The notes under the pieces were generated by a model, which searched no databases, was not told the origin of the DNA, and saw only the letters and a list, made by a program, of their open reading frames with translations. This document shows, one piece after another, positions 8,774 to 16,564 of a stretch of 39,639 nucleotides of DNA (position 1 is its first letter; each line of letters opens with the position of its first letter). Both the position numbers and the translations under genes were made by a program. The DNA is taken from NCBI GenBank assembly GCA_902554655.1, contig CACDPE010000011.1:1-39639 (forward strand), given 5' to 3'. This stretch comes from an uncultured Bacteroidota bacterium (GTDB taxonomy: Bacteria > Bacteroidota > Bacteroidia > Flavobacteriales > Flavobacteriaceae).

Positions 8774-8797
8774 AAAGCCTTGAAAATTCAAGGCTTT
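8774..8797. terminator. Rho-independent terminator, strongest for the minus-strand lipoprotein array
   Basis: An 11-bp inverted repeat (AAAGCCTTGAA and TTCAAGGCTTT with a two-base loop, or a 9-bp stem with a relaxed loop) lies between the convergent esterase and lipoprotein genes. On the minus strand it ends in a run of T (the A tract at 8771-8776). On the plus strand it is followed by a weaker GTTTTT at 8801-8806. It probably serves both directions. Confidence 0.8.
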
Positions 8798-8822
8798 AAG
8801 GTTTTTCTATAATTGGATTAAT

Positions 8823-9332
8823 TTATTCCATTTCAGCTGTCCATTGATGTATTCTATAAATCTTCTTTTCACTATTTATGAAAATTCTATCAATTATCCT
8901 CAATGATTCCTCAGTGCCATCTTTATAAAATCTATCCTCTTTAAATGAAACTGTCACAGATGAATTATCATCTCCATTGAGTTTAATTGGAATTGCATTC
9001 CATAAAGTTCTTTTAATAGAATCGTATGGTTCATGAAGAGCCATCACTATATTTTCAAGCTCAGATAATGGAGTAGTTATAGCTTTACCACCTTGAGGAG
9101 GTAAATAAGTTGCAGTATCAGCAAAAGATTTTTTCATGGTTTCAATATCTTTATCTGCAAAAGCTAAAATTAAATCAACTGCCAATTGAGCATCCTCAGT
9201 TGAAGCCATAACAAAACCGTCCCCATTTCCAGGATAACGTTCAACAATTCCAGCAGATTTTTCAACTTCAATTGTTTTTGTTTCACATCCAACTAAGAAT
9301 GTAACGAATAATAATAATATTGTTTTTTTCAT
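8823..9332 (-). CDS. NTF2-like lipoprotein, array member 1
   Basis: 169 residues with lipobox FLVGCE. It has the pattern shared by this array: a helix around AVDLILAFADKDIETMKKSFAD (NTF2/SnoaL-like first helices), YDSIKR, a run of strands with FKEDRFYKDGTEES, then RIIDRIFINSEKKIYRIHQW. It is clearly paralogous to the genes at 9342, 9875 and 10391. Probable location is the periplasmic face or outer membrane. Catalytic function cannot be assigned. It is the last gene before the terminator at 8774-8797. Confidence 0.85.
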   Translation of the reverse strand: MKKTILLLFVTFLVGCETKTIEVEKSAGIVERYPGNGDGFVMASTEDAQLAVDLILAFADKDIETMKKSFADTATYLPPQGGKAITTPLSELENIVMALHEPYDSIKRTLWNAIPIKLNGDDNSSVTVSFKEDRFYKDGTEESLRIIDRIFINSEKKIYRIHQWTAEME

Positions 9333-9341
9333 AATAAAAAT

Positions 9342-9851
9342 TTAGTTAGCTGAAGGTCTCATCCATTGAACAACTCTGGCTATTTTATCCTCGTTATTAA
9401 AATAAAGTCTTTCATAAATATTTGAAGATTCTGTTGAACCATCCTTAATATATCTATTTTCTCTGAAGGAGGTTTCAACAACAGTATAATTCGTATCCTC
9501 TAATTTTAATGGAAGAATAAATGCATAATTTCTTGAGATAGAATCCCAGTTTGATTGTCTTTCAACAATAAAATCAGTATTTGTCATATCAACATCAAAT
9601 ACTCCAGAAATATCTCCAGGATGAAACTTTACAGTGTCCTTAGTCATCTCAACCATAGTTTCAGGATCCATATTTTCATAAGCATCCATAAACTTGAACG
9701 CAAGCTCAGAATACTTGTCATCAGCCAACATATATTTTTTACCTTTACTTTCTCCTCTAAACCACTCACCGGATGTTTTTTCAATCTCGATGGTATTTGT
9801 TTCACATCCAATAATGGATATAATAAATAACAAGAATAATATTTTTTTCAT
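9342..9851 (-). CDS. NTF2-like lipoprotein, array member 2
   Basis: 169 residues from ATG 9851, chosen because the signal peptide and lipobox (SIIGCE) begin there; an upstream in-frame ATG at 9896 would overlap the preceding gene. The shared pattern is FKFMDAYENMDPETMVEM, WDSISRNY, SFRENRYIKDGSTES, YERLYFNNEDKIARVVQW. After the Cys it reads ETNTIEIEK, almost the same as member 1 (ETKTIEVEK). Spacing to member 1 is 9 bases. Function unknown. Confidence 0.85.
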   Translation of the reverse strand: MKKILFLLFIISIIGCETNTIEIEKTSGEWFRGESKGKKYMLADDKYSELAFKFMDAYENMDPETMVEMTKDTVKFHPGDISGVFDVDMTNTDFIVERQSNWDSISRNYAFILPLKLEDTNYTVVETSFRENRYIKDGSTESSNIYERLYFNNEDKIARVVQWMRPSAN

Positions 9852-9874
9852 TTGTATAATTTTAAATTTTTCAA

Positions 9875-10378
9875 TTAATCTAGTTCCGATGACCATTTAT
9901 TAACTCTTCCAATTTTTCCTTCAGAATTAAAAATAAATCTTTCAAAAATTCTTTCTCTTTCAACCGTACCGTCTTTAGCATACCTAATTTCTGTAAATGG
10001 AACTGAAATAATGGTAAAACTATCTTCTAATCCTGGGCTAATAGATGTTACATTATAAGGATTGCGAACTATAGAATCATATGGCTCTTGCATTGTTGCA
10101 AGAAAGTCGCTAAAAGGGTTAATCAATGTGACCATCTCGCCTCCTCTATCAGGGAAAAAAACAACAGTATCAGCCATTTTTTCCATAATAAAATCAAAAT
10201 CTCCATCAGAATATGCTTGTAATAAGTCAATTGTAGTTTTCGCATAATCCATTGAGCCTGCATATAATTTATATTTATTATTCAGTAGTCCTTCCCCAGC
10301 CTGAGTGTTAACCTCTACAGTTTTTGTTTCGCAACTAAACAATATTGCTACAATAAGTAATGTTATTATTTTTTTCAT
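9875..10378 (-). CDS. NTF2-like lipoprotein, array member 3
   Basis: 167 residues with lipobox ILFSCE and post-Cys ETKTVEVN. The shared core is TTIDLLQAYSDGDFDFIMEKMADT, EPYDSIVRNPYN, FTEIRYAKDGTVERE, RFIFNSEGKIGRVNKW. The ADT plus GGE/GGK stretch (FPDRGGEMV) matches member 1 (LPPQGGKAI), so these two are the closest pair by eye. It is separated from member 4 by 12 bases. Function unknown. Confidence 0.85.
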   Translation of the reverse strand: MKKIITLLIVAILFSCETKTVEVNTQAGEGLLNNKYKLYAGSMDYAKTTIDLLQAYSDGDFDFIMEKMADTVVFFPDRGGEMVTLINPFSDFLATMQEPYDSIVRNPYNVTSISPGLEDSFTIISVPFTEIRYAKDGTVERERIFERFIFNSEGKIGRVNKWSSELD

Positions 10379-10390
10379 AGTTGTCTTTAT

Positions 10391-10876
10391 TTATTCTTCT
10401 TCCATTATTATGGAAAGTGCTGCTATTTTTTCAGTTTCACTATTTATCCAATATCTTTCAAATCTTCTTGATTCATCAATAATTGTATCAGAATAAACAT
10501 TTTGATTAAAAAACACATCCACAAATCTGTATCCATTTGGACTCATTTTCATAGGAATGATAGAGATAATATTTCTGGTCATCGAATCATATGTAGCTCC
10601 ATAATTTTCCCAATTTTCAATTTTAACAGCATTAGTATAATTTCCTGCTGGTCTTCTAATAATCAAAGAATCGCCAAATTTTTCTCTAATTTTTTCATAC
10701 TCTTTTGCTGCCCACCCTAAAACGGCCTCTTTTATAAAAATAGCATCCTCATCTGACCCTAATTCAAGTTTTCTTTCCGCTCCATCTTGTCCAACTAAAA
10801 ATTGTCCAGCAAGTTTTGGTTCTGTTTCACAGGCAATAAAGGCAGTAATTAATATTAGTAATAGTATTTTTTTCAT
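10391..10876 (-). CDS. NTF2-like lipoprotein, array member 4
   Basis: 161 residues with lipobox AFIACE. This is the most divergent of the four clear paralogues: KEAVLGWAAKEYEKIREKFGD, YDSMTRNIISIIPMKM, and RRFERYWINSETEKIA replace the corresponding blocks, and the KDGT motif is lost (YSDTIIDES). It ends in acidic MEEE in place of the usual W-containing tail, so any binding site formed by the last strand may differ. It lies in the same run, 25 bases below the gene at 10902. Confidence 0.82.
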   Translation of the reverse strand: MKKILLLILITAFIACETEPKLAGQFLVGQDGAERKLELGSDEDAIFIKEAVLGWAAKEYEKIREKFGDSLIIRRPAGNYTNAVKIENWENYGATYDSMTRNIISIIPMKMSPNGYRFVDVFFNQNVYSDTIIDESRRFERYWINSETEKIAALSIIMEEE

Positions 10877-10901
10877 AGTTGTAGATTTACATTATATAAA
10901 A

Positions 10902-11432
10902 TTAATTAGAATTGGATTCCATTGCAGCTAAATATTCTTTATTAAATTGCTCATCAGCAAAATATCCAAGAGCTTGGACTATTTCCCCATCTTTCCATTC
11001 ATAATCAAAATGCCCTTTAATTTTAAGTTTTTGACCAGTGAAATTTCCTGTAGCACTCCAAGTAAACCAATAATTTGTCCAAATTCTCCCATCAGAAAAG
11101 TAGTTTGTGTGAGCATATTCATCAGAGATTTTAATATCAGAAAAAACTTCATGCTCGTATTTCCACCCTTCAATTAAGTTTTCTTTTCCAACAACTTCAT
11201 TGCTATTAAAATAAATCTTAACATCATCTGAGTAGTATTCATTAGCTTCTTCAAAATCTGCGTTGGTATAATCTTCTGCAAGTTCTAATACTAATTCTGT
11301 TAATTCATCTTCAGCTTCTGTGCCTGAATATTCATCAACATCATTATCTGACATAATTATACCTACAACACCTGTGGAACTCATATCACAAGACATTAAA
11401 GGAATTAATAAAAGTAAAAGTAATTTCTTCAT
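10902..11432 (-). CDS. SnoaL-like (NTF2 superfamily) lipoprotein
   Basis: 176 residues with lipobox PLMSCD and an acidic linker (DNDVDEYSGTEAEDE). The SnoaL-like domain is clearer than in its neighbours: ADFEEANEYYSDDVKIYFN (helix, then first strand), VVGKENLIEGWKYEHEVFSDIKI, TNYWFTWSATGNFTGQKLKIKGHFDYEWKDGEIVQALGYFD-like strands (ending LGYFADEQF). This is the typical order of a SnoaL fold. No diagnostic catalytic residues can be named. Its start lies 1 base below the stop of the SnoaL-ABM gene, which implies one transcript. Confidence 0.85.
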   Translation of the reverse strand: MKKLLLLLLIPLMSCDMSSTGVVGIIMSDNDVDEYSGTEAEDELTELVLELAEDYTNADFEEANEYYSDDVKIYFNSNEVVGKENLIEGWKYEHEVFSDIKISDEYAHTNYFSDGRIWTNYWFTWSATGNFTGQKLKIKGHFDYEWKDGEIVQALGYFADEQFNKEYLAAMESNSN

Positions 11433-11433
11433 T

Positions 11434-12231
11434 TTAATAAAAATTATAAGTTGAATTATTGTAATATGCTTTCATACCGTTCTCACCGCCTTTAACGAGA
11501 GGAGTTACAGTTTGTACAAAACTTGGCTCTTCTACATTAAATCTCCATTCAAGATATTCTTCATACTGCTTATATGAATCCCAATACTCATATATGAAAT
11601 AAGTTTCAGTTTCTTCATTATAAAAAGCTTCTAAATGAGTGCAACCTTCCCAATTTCTTGTAATTGTCAAACCTGCATCAGAATCCATTAATTCTTGAAA
11701 TTTGTCAAGATTTCTCTTACTTACCTTAGCAGTGAAAACAACAACATTTCTTTGAACTGGACCTACAGCATTTACCATTCCAGTAGCATCAAAATACTCA
11801 CCAGTAGATGAAATTTTTCCATCCTCAAAGTCAAAGTTATGATATGACATTACGCTAAATTCTCTTCCAGTTGACAAACTTTTTCCACTCCATCTACCAT
11901 AAGCTCTTACACTTCCATCGGGCTTCATTGTCAAGGTGTCAATTCCAGGTAACCAAACAGCTTCATTAAACTTTACATCAGTATAATTTTGAACATAGAA
12001 TTCAGCTACTTGTAAAGAAGTTTCATAATCAACAGTTCCCATTCCATACATCGGAGCTACGTCCTGTAAATCTTCAGAAACAGCTTCTTTCCATAAGTCA
12101 ATATTGCCATCTTCGAAAGCTTGAACCCATTTTTTTGCAACAGCGAGATTAGATTCATATTTAGGGTTTGTATCACAAGCTATAAATAATAGCATTGAAA
12201 ATAATAGTATCAAATTTTTCATATCATTCAA
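11434..12231 (-). CDS. Lipoprotein fusing SnoaL-like and ABM (monooxygenase-like) domains
   Basis: 265 residues. The lipobox is LFIACD. Residues about 25-155 form a SnoaL-like domain (AVAKKWVQAFEDGNIDLWKE, then ARGRW-like AYGRWSGKS and FDFEDGKISSTGEYFDATG). Residues about 160-245 resemble an antibiotic-biosynthesis-monooxygenase domain: VVVFTAKVSKRNLDKFQEL, ITRNWEGCTHLEAF, YFIYEYWDSYKQYEEYL. ABM domains are dimeric ferredoxin-like folds found in quinol monooxygenases and heme-degrading enzymes. It is the first gene of the six-lipoprotein run. Start is ATG 12231, with an alternative ATG three codons later. The two-domain call is an inference from motifs. Confidence 0.82.
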   Translation of the reverse strand: MNDMKNLILLFSMLLFIACDTNPKYESNLAVAKKWVQAFEDGNIDLWKEAVSEDLQDVAPMYGMGTVDYETSLQVAEFYVQNYTDVKFNEAVWLPGIDTLTMKPDGSVRAYGRWSGKSLSTGREFSVMSYHNFDFEDGKISSTGEYFDATGMVNAVGPVQRNVVVFTAKVSKRNLDKFQELMDSDAGLTITRNWEGCTHLEAFYNEETETYFIYEYWDSYKQYEEYLEWRFNVEEPSFVQTVTPLVKGGENGMKAYYNNSTYNFY

Positions 12232-12327
12232 TATATGAAATAATATCTTGAGTTTAATTTATGTAATTAAAGATTTAATATTTTCATAATATTACAGTTG
12301 ATTTATTGACAAATTCTCGATTTAAAT

Positions 12328-12335
12328 CAAAATTA
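12328..12335 (-). promoter_or_regulatory. Candidate -7 promoter element for the lipoprotein array
   Basis: On the minus strand TAATTTTG matches TAnnTTTG and lies about 97 bases upstream of the first lipoprotein start (12231). It overlaps the end of the DUF4396 gene. No clear -33 TTTG is seen. If used, the leader would be roughly 94 bases, the longest in this window. Confidence 0.3.
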
Positions 12336-12755
12336 ATGACAACTCTTATTGAATTTTTTTATTCTCCAATAATTGTATGGTAGCGGTGTCAAAAACCCAG
12401 CAATCAGCATTATTGGTATGACAGTAAAATTAAGTATTGCTCCGCCTGTAATTAAGTAATCTGTGAAATTCATAGCAACTTCCATACTGATCATTGATAT
12501 TAATGACATTCCTAAAGCAGTAAATAATGCCCGTTTGAAATTCATCTGTTTTAAAAGGATTATAGTTTCTAAAATAATGCTTGTTATTAATCCATTTATT
12601 ACAGCTAAAAACATGATATTAAAAGTAGAAATATCGGAAGGATAAACTTGAAAATAATATATAGTACCAAAATCCCCAATTGAACATCCTAAAAGACACC
12701 ATAAAGTATTAACTGATGCTTTTTTCCAAGTATGTTTGCAATGCCAATTAAACAA
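12333..12755 (-). CDS. DUF4396 family membrane protein
   Basis: 140 residues, three to four helices. The N-terminus HCKHTWKKASVNTLWCLLGCSIGDFG shows the His/Cys-rich start and the GCxxGD motif of DUF4396, and the C-terminus has a helix followed by LPYNYWRIKKF. The His and Cys residues could bind metal; function unknown. The start is TTG at 12755, directly after the TAA stop of the upstream gene (TAATTG), which implies coupled translation. No in-frame ATG lies nearby. Confidence 0.75.
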   Translation of the reverse strand: MFNWHCKHTWKKASVNTLWCLLGCSIGDFGTIYYFQVYPSDISTFNIMFLAVINGLITSIILETIILLKQMNFKRALFTALGMSLISMISMEVAMNFTDYLITGGAILNFTVIPIMLIAGFLTPLPYNYWRIKKFNKSCH

Positions 12756-14024
12756 TTAAATGGTAGTATTTGTTTTTTTAAAAATAAGATTATTGTTTGA
12801 ATTTATTCCATCAAATTTTTCCAAAATTACTTTCTCAATAATTTTCATTGATTTTTGTGCCATATTTTCAAAATTATCTATTCCGTTATTTTTAAAATTA
12901 ACTCTTGTTCTATGAATATTATATTTATCTGACATTTCAAATTTGAATAATTTTTTTATTTCCTTTGATCCATAAATAAAACCCAATAACCCACCCCAGG
13001 TTGCAGCTGGGTTATCTGAATCCCATCCACACAATGATGCAATTTTAACAGTTTTTTTGTAATCTCCTTCGCCATAAAACAAACTAATTAAACTTGCTCC
13101 AAAATTTATTCCTGCAGCAAAACAACCATAACATGACTTATCTTTGGTTGACCACATATAGTTATCTTTTTGGTCAATTTGATATCTCTTATTTAATGAA
13201 TCTCTAGAAGCTTCCCATGAAATTCCAGAGTCATACTTTTGTTTAACATAATCATACATTTTAGCTGAATAAGAATCATTTGGTAATATTTTTCTAGCTT
13301 CATTAGCCATATTAAAAATACTTTGTTTGATGAAAGAATTATTTTTAACAGTATAAGCTAGTGAATGCATAATTATATAAAATTGAGATATCCATTCAGC
13401 ATTTTCTCTAGCAACTGTTCTTATAGGTAAACTTGATAATTCTAAAGCATAATCCAGATTCAATGGTGAATATAAACCAAATATTTCTGTTGTCAATTGA
13501 GCATCAATCATTTCATAGTGTGGATTTAAAGATGGTGAACTTGTTTCGGGTGGAAGAATACCAGAGTTCATTAAATCAAAAGCTTTCTGATTGGAAACCC
13601 ACAAATAATTTTGTTCATTTTTTTTTATGTGTTTTAACCACCCATTTCTAATTTGATCGCCAGTCAATATCAAAGTATTGTGTTCCAATAATAGCTCTTG
13701 ATACATATATTCTAGGTCAGTATCATCATCCGAACCCCATATACTATCTTTTTTAGCAAACTTAAAATCAATTATCTCGCTTTGACCCCAACTTTTTTCA
13801 TTTAATTCTCCCCAATTTTCACGAGTATAAAATGACTCTTGTTTACCTTCTGATGAGAAACCGATTTTGTTCATTTCTGTTACAAGGCCTGTCCAATTAG
13901 CAATTGATTGTCCTAGCCAAAATCCTTCAAGTTTATCAACTAAATCATTTTTGTCAATCACAATTTTAGTTGGACTATTGCAAGAGGATATCAAAATAAG
14001 TAATAAAATTATTAACCTTTTCAT
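12756..14024 (-). CDS. ADP-ribosylglycohydrolase-family lipoprotein
   Basis: 422 residues with a lipobox (ILISSC, Cys15). The family Mg-binding motifs are present: GSDDDTDLEY at 97-106 corresponds to the N-terminal DDT motif, and GWDSDNPAATWGG near 335 to the C-terminal G-D-x-D-x-x-A motif, with Ser and Asn variants. The helix around EGFWLGQSIANWTG near residue 33 corresponds to the family start (GxxxGxAxG). Cytoplasmic relatives remove ADP-ribose from proteins or nucleotides. This copy is exported, so its natural substrate may be another N-glycoside. It is coupled to DUF4396. Confidence 0.85.
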   Translation of the reverse strand: MKRLIILLLILISSCNSPTKIVIDKNDLVDKLEGFWLGQSIANWTGLVTEMNKIGFSSEGKQESFYTRENWGELNEKSWGQSEIIDFKFAKKDSIWGSDDDTDLEYMYQELLLEHNTLILTGDQIRNGWLKHIKKNEQNYLWVSNQKAFDLMNSGILPPETSSPSLNPHYEMIDAQLTTEIFGLYSPLNLDYALELSSLPIRTVARENAEWISQFYIIMHSLAYTVKNNSFIKQSIFNMANEARKILPNDSYSAKMYDYVKQKYDSGISWEASRDSLNKRYQIDQKDNYMWSTKDKSCYGCFAAGINFGASLISLFYGEGDYKKTVKIASLCGWDSDNPAATWGGLLGFIYGSKEIKKLFKFEMSDKYNIHRTRVNFKNNGIDNFENMAQKSMKIIEKVILEKFDGINSNNNLIFKKTNTTI

Positions 14025-14051
14025 ACTAATTATTTCGAAAAGAACTACAAA

Positions 14052-14429
14052 TTATATAGCTCTTTTATCCAGATATATAATTGTCAAACACGAAGTTAGC
14101 AAAACTAATGACGGAACAGTTGGAATTAAAGGATCAGAAATACTCAAGTGAAAGTACACAGCAGCTATCATAAACAAAGACATAACTGCTGCAGCTGGTA
14201 AAATAAGTTTTCTAAACTTAATTCCAAATAGTAACATTATAGCACAAGAAACTTTAAAGATTCCAACAACAACCATTGTGGTATAATTTAAGCCGTATGC
14301 TTCAAATTCTTCTATCATATTTGTTGCATCACCACCCCTAAATTGTGTATCTAAATTCAAATTATAAGTCCAAGCAGTAATAACAGTCAGCGAAACAACA
14401 ACAAGCAATATTTTTAACAAGAATTTCAT
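14052..14429 (-). CDS. DoxX-like membrane protein
   Basis: 125 residues with four hydrophobic segments. The region YTTMVVVGIFKVSCAIMLLFGIKFRKL matches the second and third helices of DoxX-like proteins, with the conserved G-x-x-K/E pattern. The first periplasmic loop (LDTQFRGGDATNMIEEF) is longer than in the copy at 1496-1867. Function unknown. It is 5 bases after the DUF2892 gene and 27 bases before the ADP-ribosylglycohydrolase gene on the same strand. Confidence 0.75.
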   Translation of the reverse strand: MKFLLKILLVVVSLTVITAWTYNLNLDTQFRGGDATNMIEEFEAYGLNYTTMVVVGIFKVSCAIMLLFGIKFRKLILPAAAVMSLFMIAAVYFHLSISDPLIPTVPSLVLLTSCLTIIYLDKRAI

Positions 14430-14434
14430 TTTAA

Positions 14435-14662
14435 TTAATTTCCATTTTGTATTGGGTCGCTCTCTGGCATCAATTTATTTAAAATAAAATATACTGGGCA
14501 AAATTTTGTAAAAGGGCTAATAACTTGCAGTGCGCCGACGGCAATAACTATCCATAAAAAATTAAAATTATTAGTTAAATAAGATATTGCAACTCCACTT
14601 AAATAAAGTAGGCCAACGATAGCGTCATGTGCTCTAATTTTAGAAATATTTTGAGTTTTCAT
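14435..14662 (-). CDS. DUF2892 (YgaP-like transmembrane) protein
   Basis: 75 residues. It has the typical arrangement of a polar N-terminus, two hydrophobic helices (about 15-30 and 34-50) and the conserved end of the domain GALQVISPFTKFCPVYFIL, including the FCPVY motif. This domain occurs alone or fused to rhodanese domains. Function unknown; inner membrane. First gene of the minus-strand run that continues into DoxX-like and ADP-ribosylglycohydrolase genes. Confidence 0.82.
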   Translation of the reverse strand: MKTQNISKIRAHDAIVGLLYLSGVAISYLTNNFNFLWIVIAVGALQVISPFTKFCPVYFILNKLMPESDPIQNGN

Positions 14663-14757
14663 TTTTTTGGTTCATTAATTGTTTAGTACAATTTAATAAA
14701 TTTAATTAAAAATAGCAGAATGTAATTTTACATTAGAAATTTTTGTTTAGTTAATCA

Positions 14758-15201
14758 ATGAAAAAAAAATTGTTTCTTTTACTACTATTTTCTTTCACTA
14801 TATCTAGTCAAGAAAAATCTATGATTAATTATTACGGAGAAAAAATTGGTTTTGAAAATGTTTCAAATTACTCAAAGTCAAAATCATTTGAAAGTACTAT
14901 CAAAATTGAAGGTGAAATTTTATCATCTTGTCCAAAAAAAGGATGTTGGATGGAAATGAAATTAGATAATGATACAGTATTTGTAAAATTTAAAGATTAT
15001 GGATTTTTTGTTCCAAAAAAAGGAATAGCAGGAAAGAAAGCTGTAATTAGTGGTAAACTATCTTTAGATACATTAGAAGTAAGCGAATTAAAACATTACG
15101 CTGAAGATGCTGGAAAATCTATTTCTAAAATATCAAAAATTAAATTTCCTGAGGTTAAAATTTCATTTTTGGCAGATGGTGTCATTATATTTGATAGATA
15201 A
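14758..15201 (+). CDS. DUF4920 family secreted protein
   Basis: 147 residues with a signal peptide (about 1-17). The DUF4920 blocks are clear: GEILSSCPKKGCWMEM (two Cys with Lys-Lys-Gly between them), VFVKFKDYGFFVPK and ELKHYAEDAGKS. The fold is probably a small OB-like barrel. The paired Cys and Met could bind metal such as copper or form a disulfide. Exact role unknown; periplasmic. Confidence 0.85.
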   Translation: MKKKLFLLLLFSFTISSQEKSMINYYGEKIGFENVSNYSKSKSFESTIKIEGEILSSCPKKGCWMEMKLDNDTVFVKFKDYGFFVPKKGIAGKKAVISGKLSLDTLEVSELKHYAEDAGKSISKISKIKFPEVKISFLADGVIIFDR

Positions 15202-15257
15202 AAACTTGTAACCTAATTAGTTATATTTTTTTGTATATTGAGCTTCCCTAAAATTTT

Positions 15258-15398
15258 ATGCGACTAACTAAAAGAGATATAGCACTTACAAGGATTGATG
15301 TCCCTGGAACAGTCAGAACCATATACTTTAGAGGTAAAAGATATACTTACGATGAATACAAAAAGATTAGGAGTCAAATATCTGAACAATTAATTTGA
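15258..15398 (+). CDS. Small protein of 46 residues
   Basis: A 46-codon frame from ATG 15258 to TGA 15398 lies in a 221-base gap between two genes. The product is compact and charged, without a signal peptide, and contains the block IYFRGKRYTYDEYKKIRSQI, resembling the short beta-hairpin plus helix of small DUF4278-like proteins (R-G-x-x-Y). The family match is weak and I do not assign it. Good codon context and lack of alternative content in the gap support a gene. Confidence 0.5.
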   Translation: MRLTKRDIALTRIDVPGTVRTIYFRGKRYTYDEYKKIRSQISEQLI

Positions 15399-15422
15399 AT
15401 CTAGTTCCAATTATATTTAAAA

Positions 15423-15827
15423 TTATTCTATAAACTTTTGCATTTTCTGTGTTAACTCCATTCCCCATTGCATACTAGCCTGCATAGTTTCTTGAGCTAT
15501 AATCGGTGTCTTTGAACTAATTTTTTTGCCTATAGGGGTATTAAACAATTCAATAGCATCCTGCAAATCTTTTTCTGAAAAATGATTTTTATAAATTGGA
15601 ACAAGCAAATCAACTAGACTACCCATGACCTCATTGCTAAATTCTTTTTTTTCAGTATCACTTAATGAAATACCCATCATGCCTGCCATTTGATCAATAG
15701 TTGCATTAAATGTTTCAAATTGACCCTGAGCAGTCATAAAATCAACAACTAAAGATTTATAATTTTCTTGTGATTGAGTTAAGCTTATTGTGAATAATGT
15801 TAATGTAATTAAAAATATTTTTTTCAT
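15423..15827 (-). CDS. DUF2059 family secreted protein
   Basis: 134 residues with a signal peptide (about 1-19). The DUF2059 segment is YKNHFSEKDLQDAIELFNTPIGKKISSKTPIIAQE, followed by the aromatic MQWGMEL helix. The domain is all-helical; function unknown, probably periplasmic. It lies 34 bases below the ubiE stop on the same strand and may be the tail of that run. Confidence 0.85.
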   Translation of the reverse strand: MKKIFLITLTLFTISLTQSQENYKSLVVDFMTAQGQFETFNATIDQMAGMMGISLSDTEKKEFSNEVMGSLVDLLVPIYKNHFSEKDLQDAIELFNTPIGKKISSKTPIIAQETMQASMQWGMELTQKMQKFIE

Positions 15828-15861
15828 TTTACAAACTTAAAAATTTAAAGCTTGAAATTTA

Positions 15862-16560
15862 TTACTTTTCTGCAATATATATTGATGAGGCTCCAAATAA
15901 TAATTCGTATGAAATAATATTTTTAAATCCAATTTTTGATAAAATTTTCTCAAAGTTTTTCCCACTAGGGAAGGTATTAGAGGATTTATGTAAATACTTA
16001 TAAGCTGAAGGTTGTTTTGAAAAAATTTTTCCAATTAGATGTATAAAATAAGTTGTATAGATCAAATAAAAAAACTTAATGATCTTATTTCTTGGGACTG
16101 ATGTTTCTAAAATAATCATACAACCGCTTTTTTTTAAAACTCTTTTACACTCATTTAATCCATTCTCTAAATTTTCAAAATTTCTGACGCCATATCCAAT
16201 TGTTATCATATCAAAAAATCCGTCCTTATAATTTATACATTCAGCATCACCGAGTTCCAATTTTATTTTATCATTAAGACATAGATTGTCAATTTTTTTT
16301 TGACCAATTGAAAGCATTTTTTTTGAAATGTCTAGCCCAATAACTTTACAGTTTTTAAGTTTAGCGGAAAGAATGGCAATATCAGCTGTGCCTGTAGCTA
16401 AATCCAATATTAATTTTGGATTTTTTGATTCTGCCAATTTAAAAATTTTTGATTTCCAATTTTTATGTTGTCCAAAAGTTATAATATTATTCAACATATC
16501 GTATTCCTTGGAAATTGTATTAAACATTCCCTTTATTTTAGTTTTATTTTTTTTCATCAA
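15862..16560 (-). CDS. ubiE: Demethylmenaquinone methyltransferase (UbiE/MenG)
   Basis: 232 residues, normal length. The N-terminal signature MFNTISKEYDMLNNIITFGQHKNWK, the SAM-binding motif LDLATGTADIAI near 52, and the family motif TIGYGVRNFENLENGL followed by CKRVLKKSG are all present. It should catalyse the last methylation of menaquinone synthesis, the usual quinone in this phylum. The C-terminus ends LLFGASSIYIAEK, typical of the family. It starts 4 bases after the FkbM gene stop. Sequence near the start is lysine-rich with a double Met; the second Met is an alternative. Confidence 0.95.
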   Translation of the reverse strand: MMKKNKTKIKGMFNTISKEYDMLNNIITFGQHKNWKSKIFKLAESKNPKLILDLATGTADIAILSAKLKNCKVIGLDISKKMLSIGQKKIDNLCLNDKIKLELGDAECINYKDGFFDMITIGYGVRNFENLENGLNECKRVLKKSGCMIILETSVPRNKIIKFFYLIYTTYFIHLIGKIFSKQPSAYKYLHKSSNTFPSGKNFEKILSKIGFKNIISYELLFGASSIYIAEK

Positions 16561-16564
16561 AATT

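Noticed and set aside
9555-9903. Two plus-strand frames opposite array member 2
   Set aside because: They mirror the lipoprotein reading frame and carry no independent start context.
8823-12231. SusC/SusD-type polysaccharide locus in the lipoprotein region
   Set aside because: No TonB-dependent receptor or SusD homologue occurs; lipoproteins here are short NTF2-like.
13867-14151. Plus-strand 94-codon frame opposite the ADP-ribosylglycohydrolase start
   Set aside because: It is antisense to a motif-bearing gene and its translation shows no domain, signal or neighbour logic.
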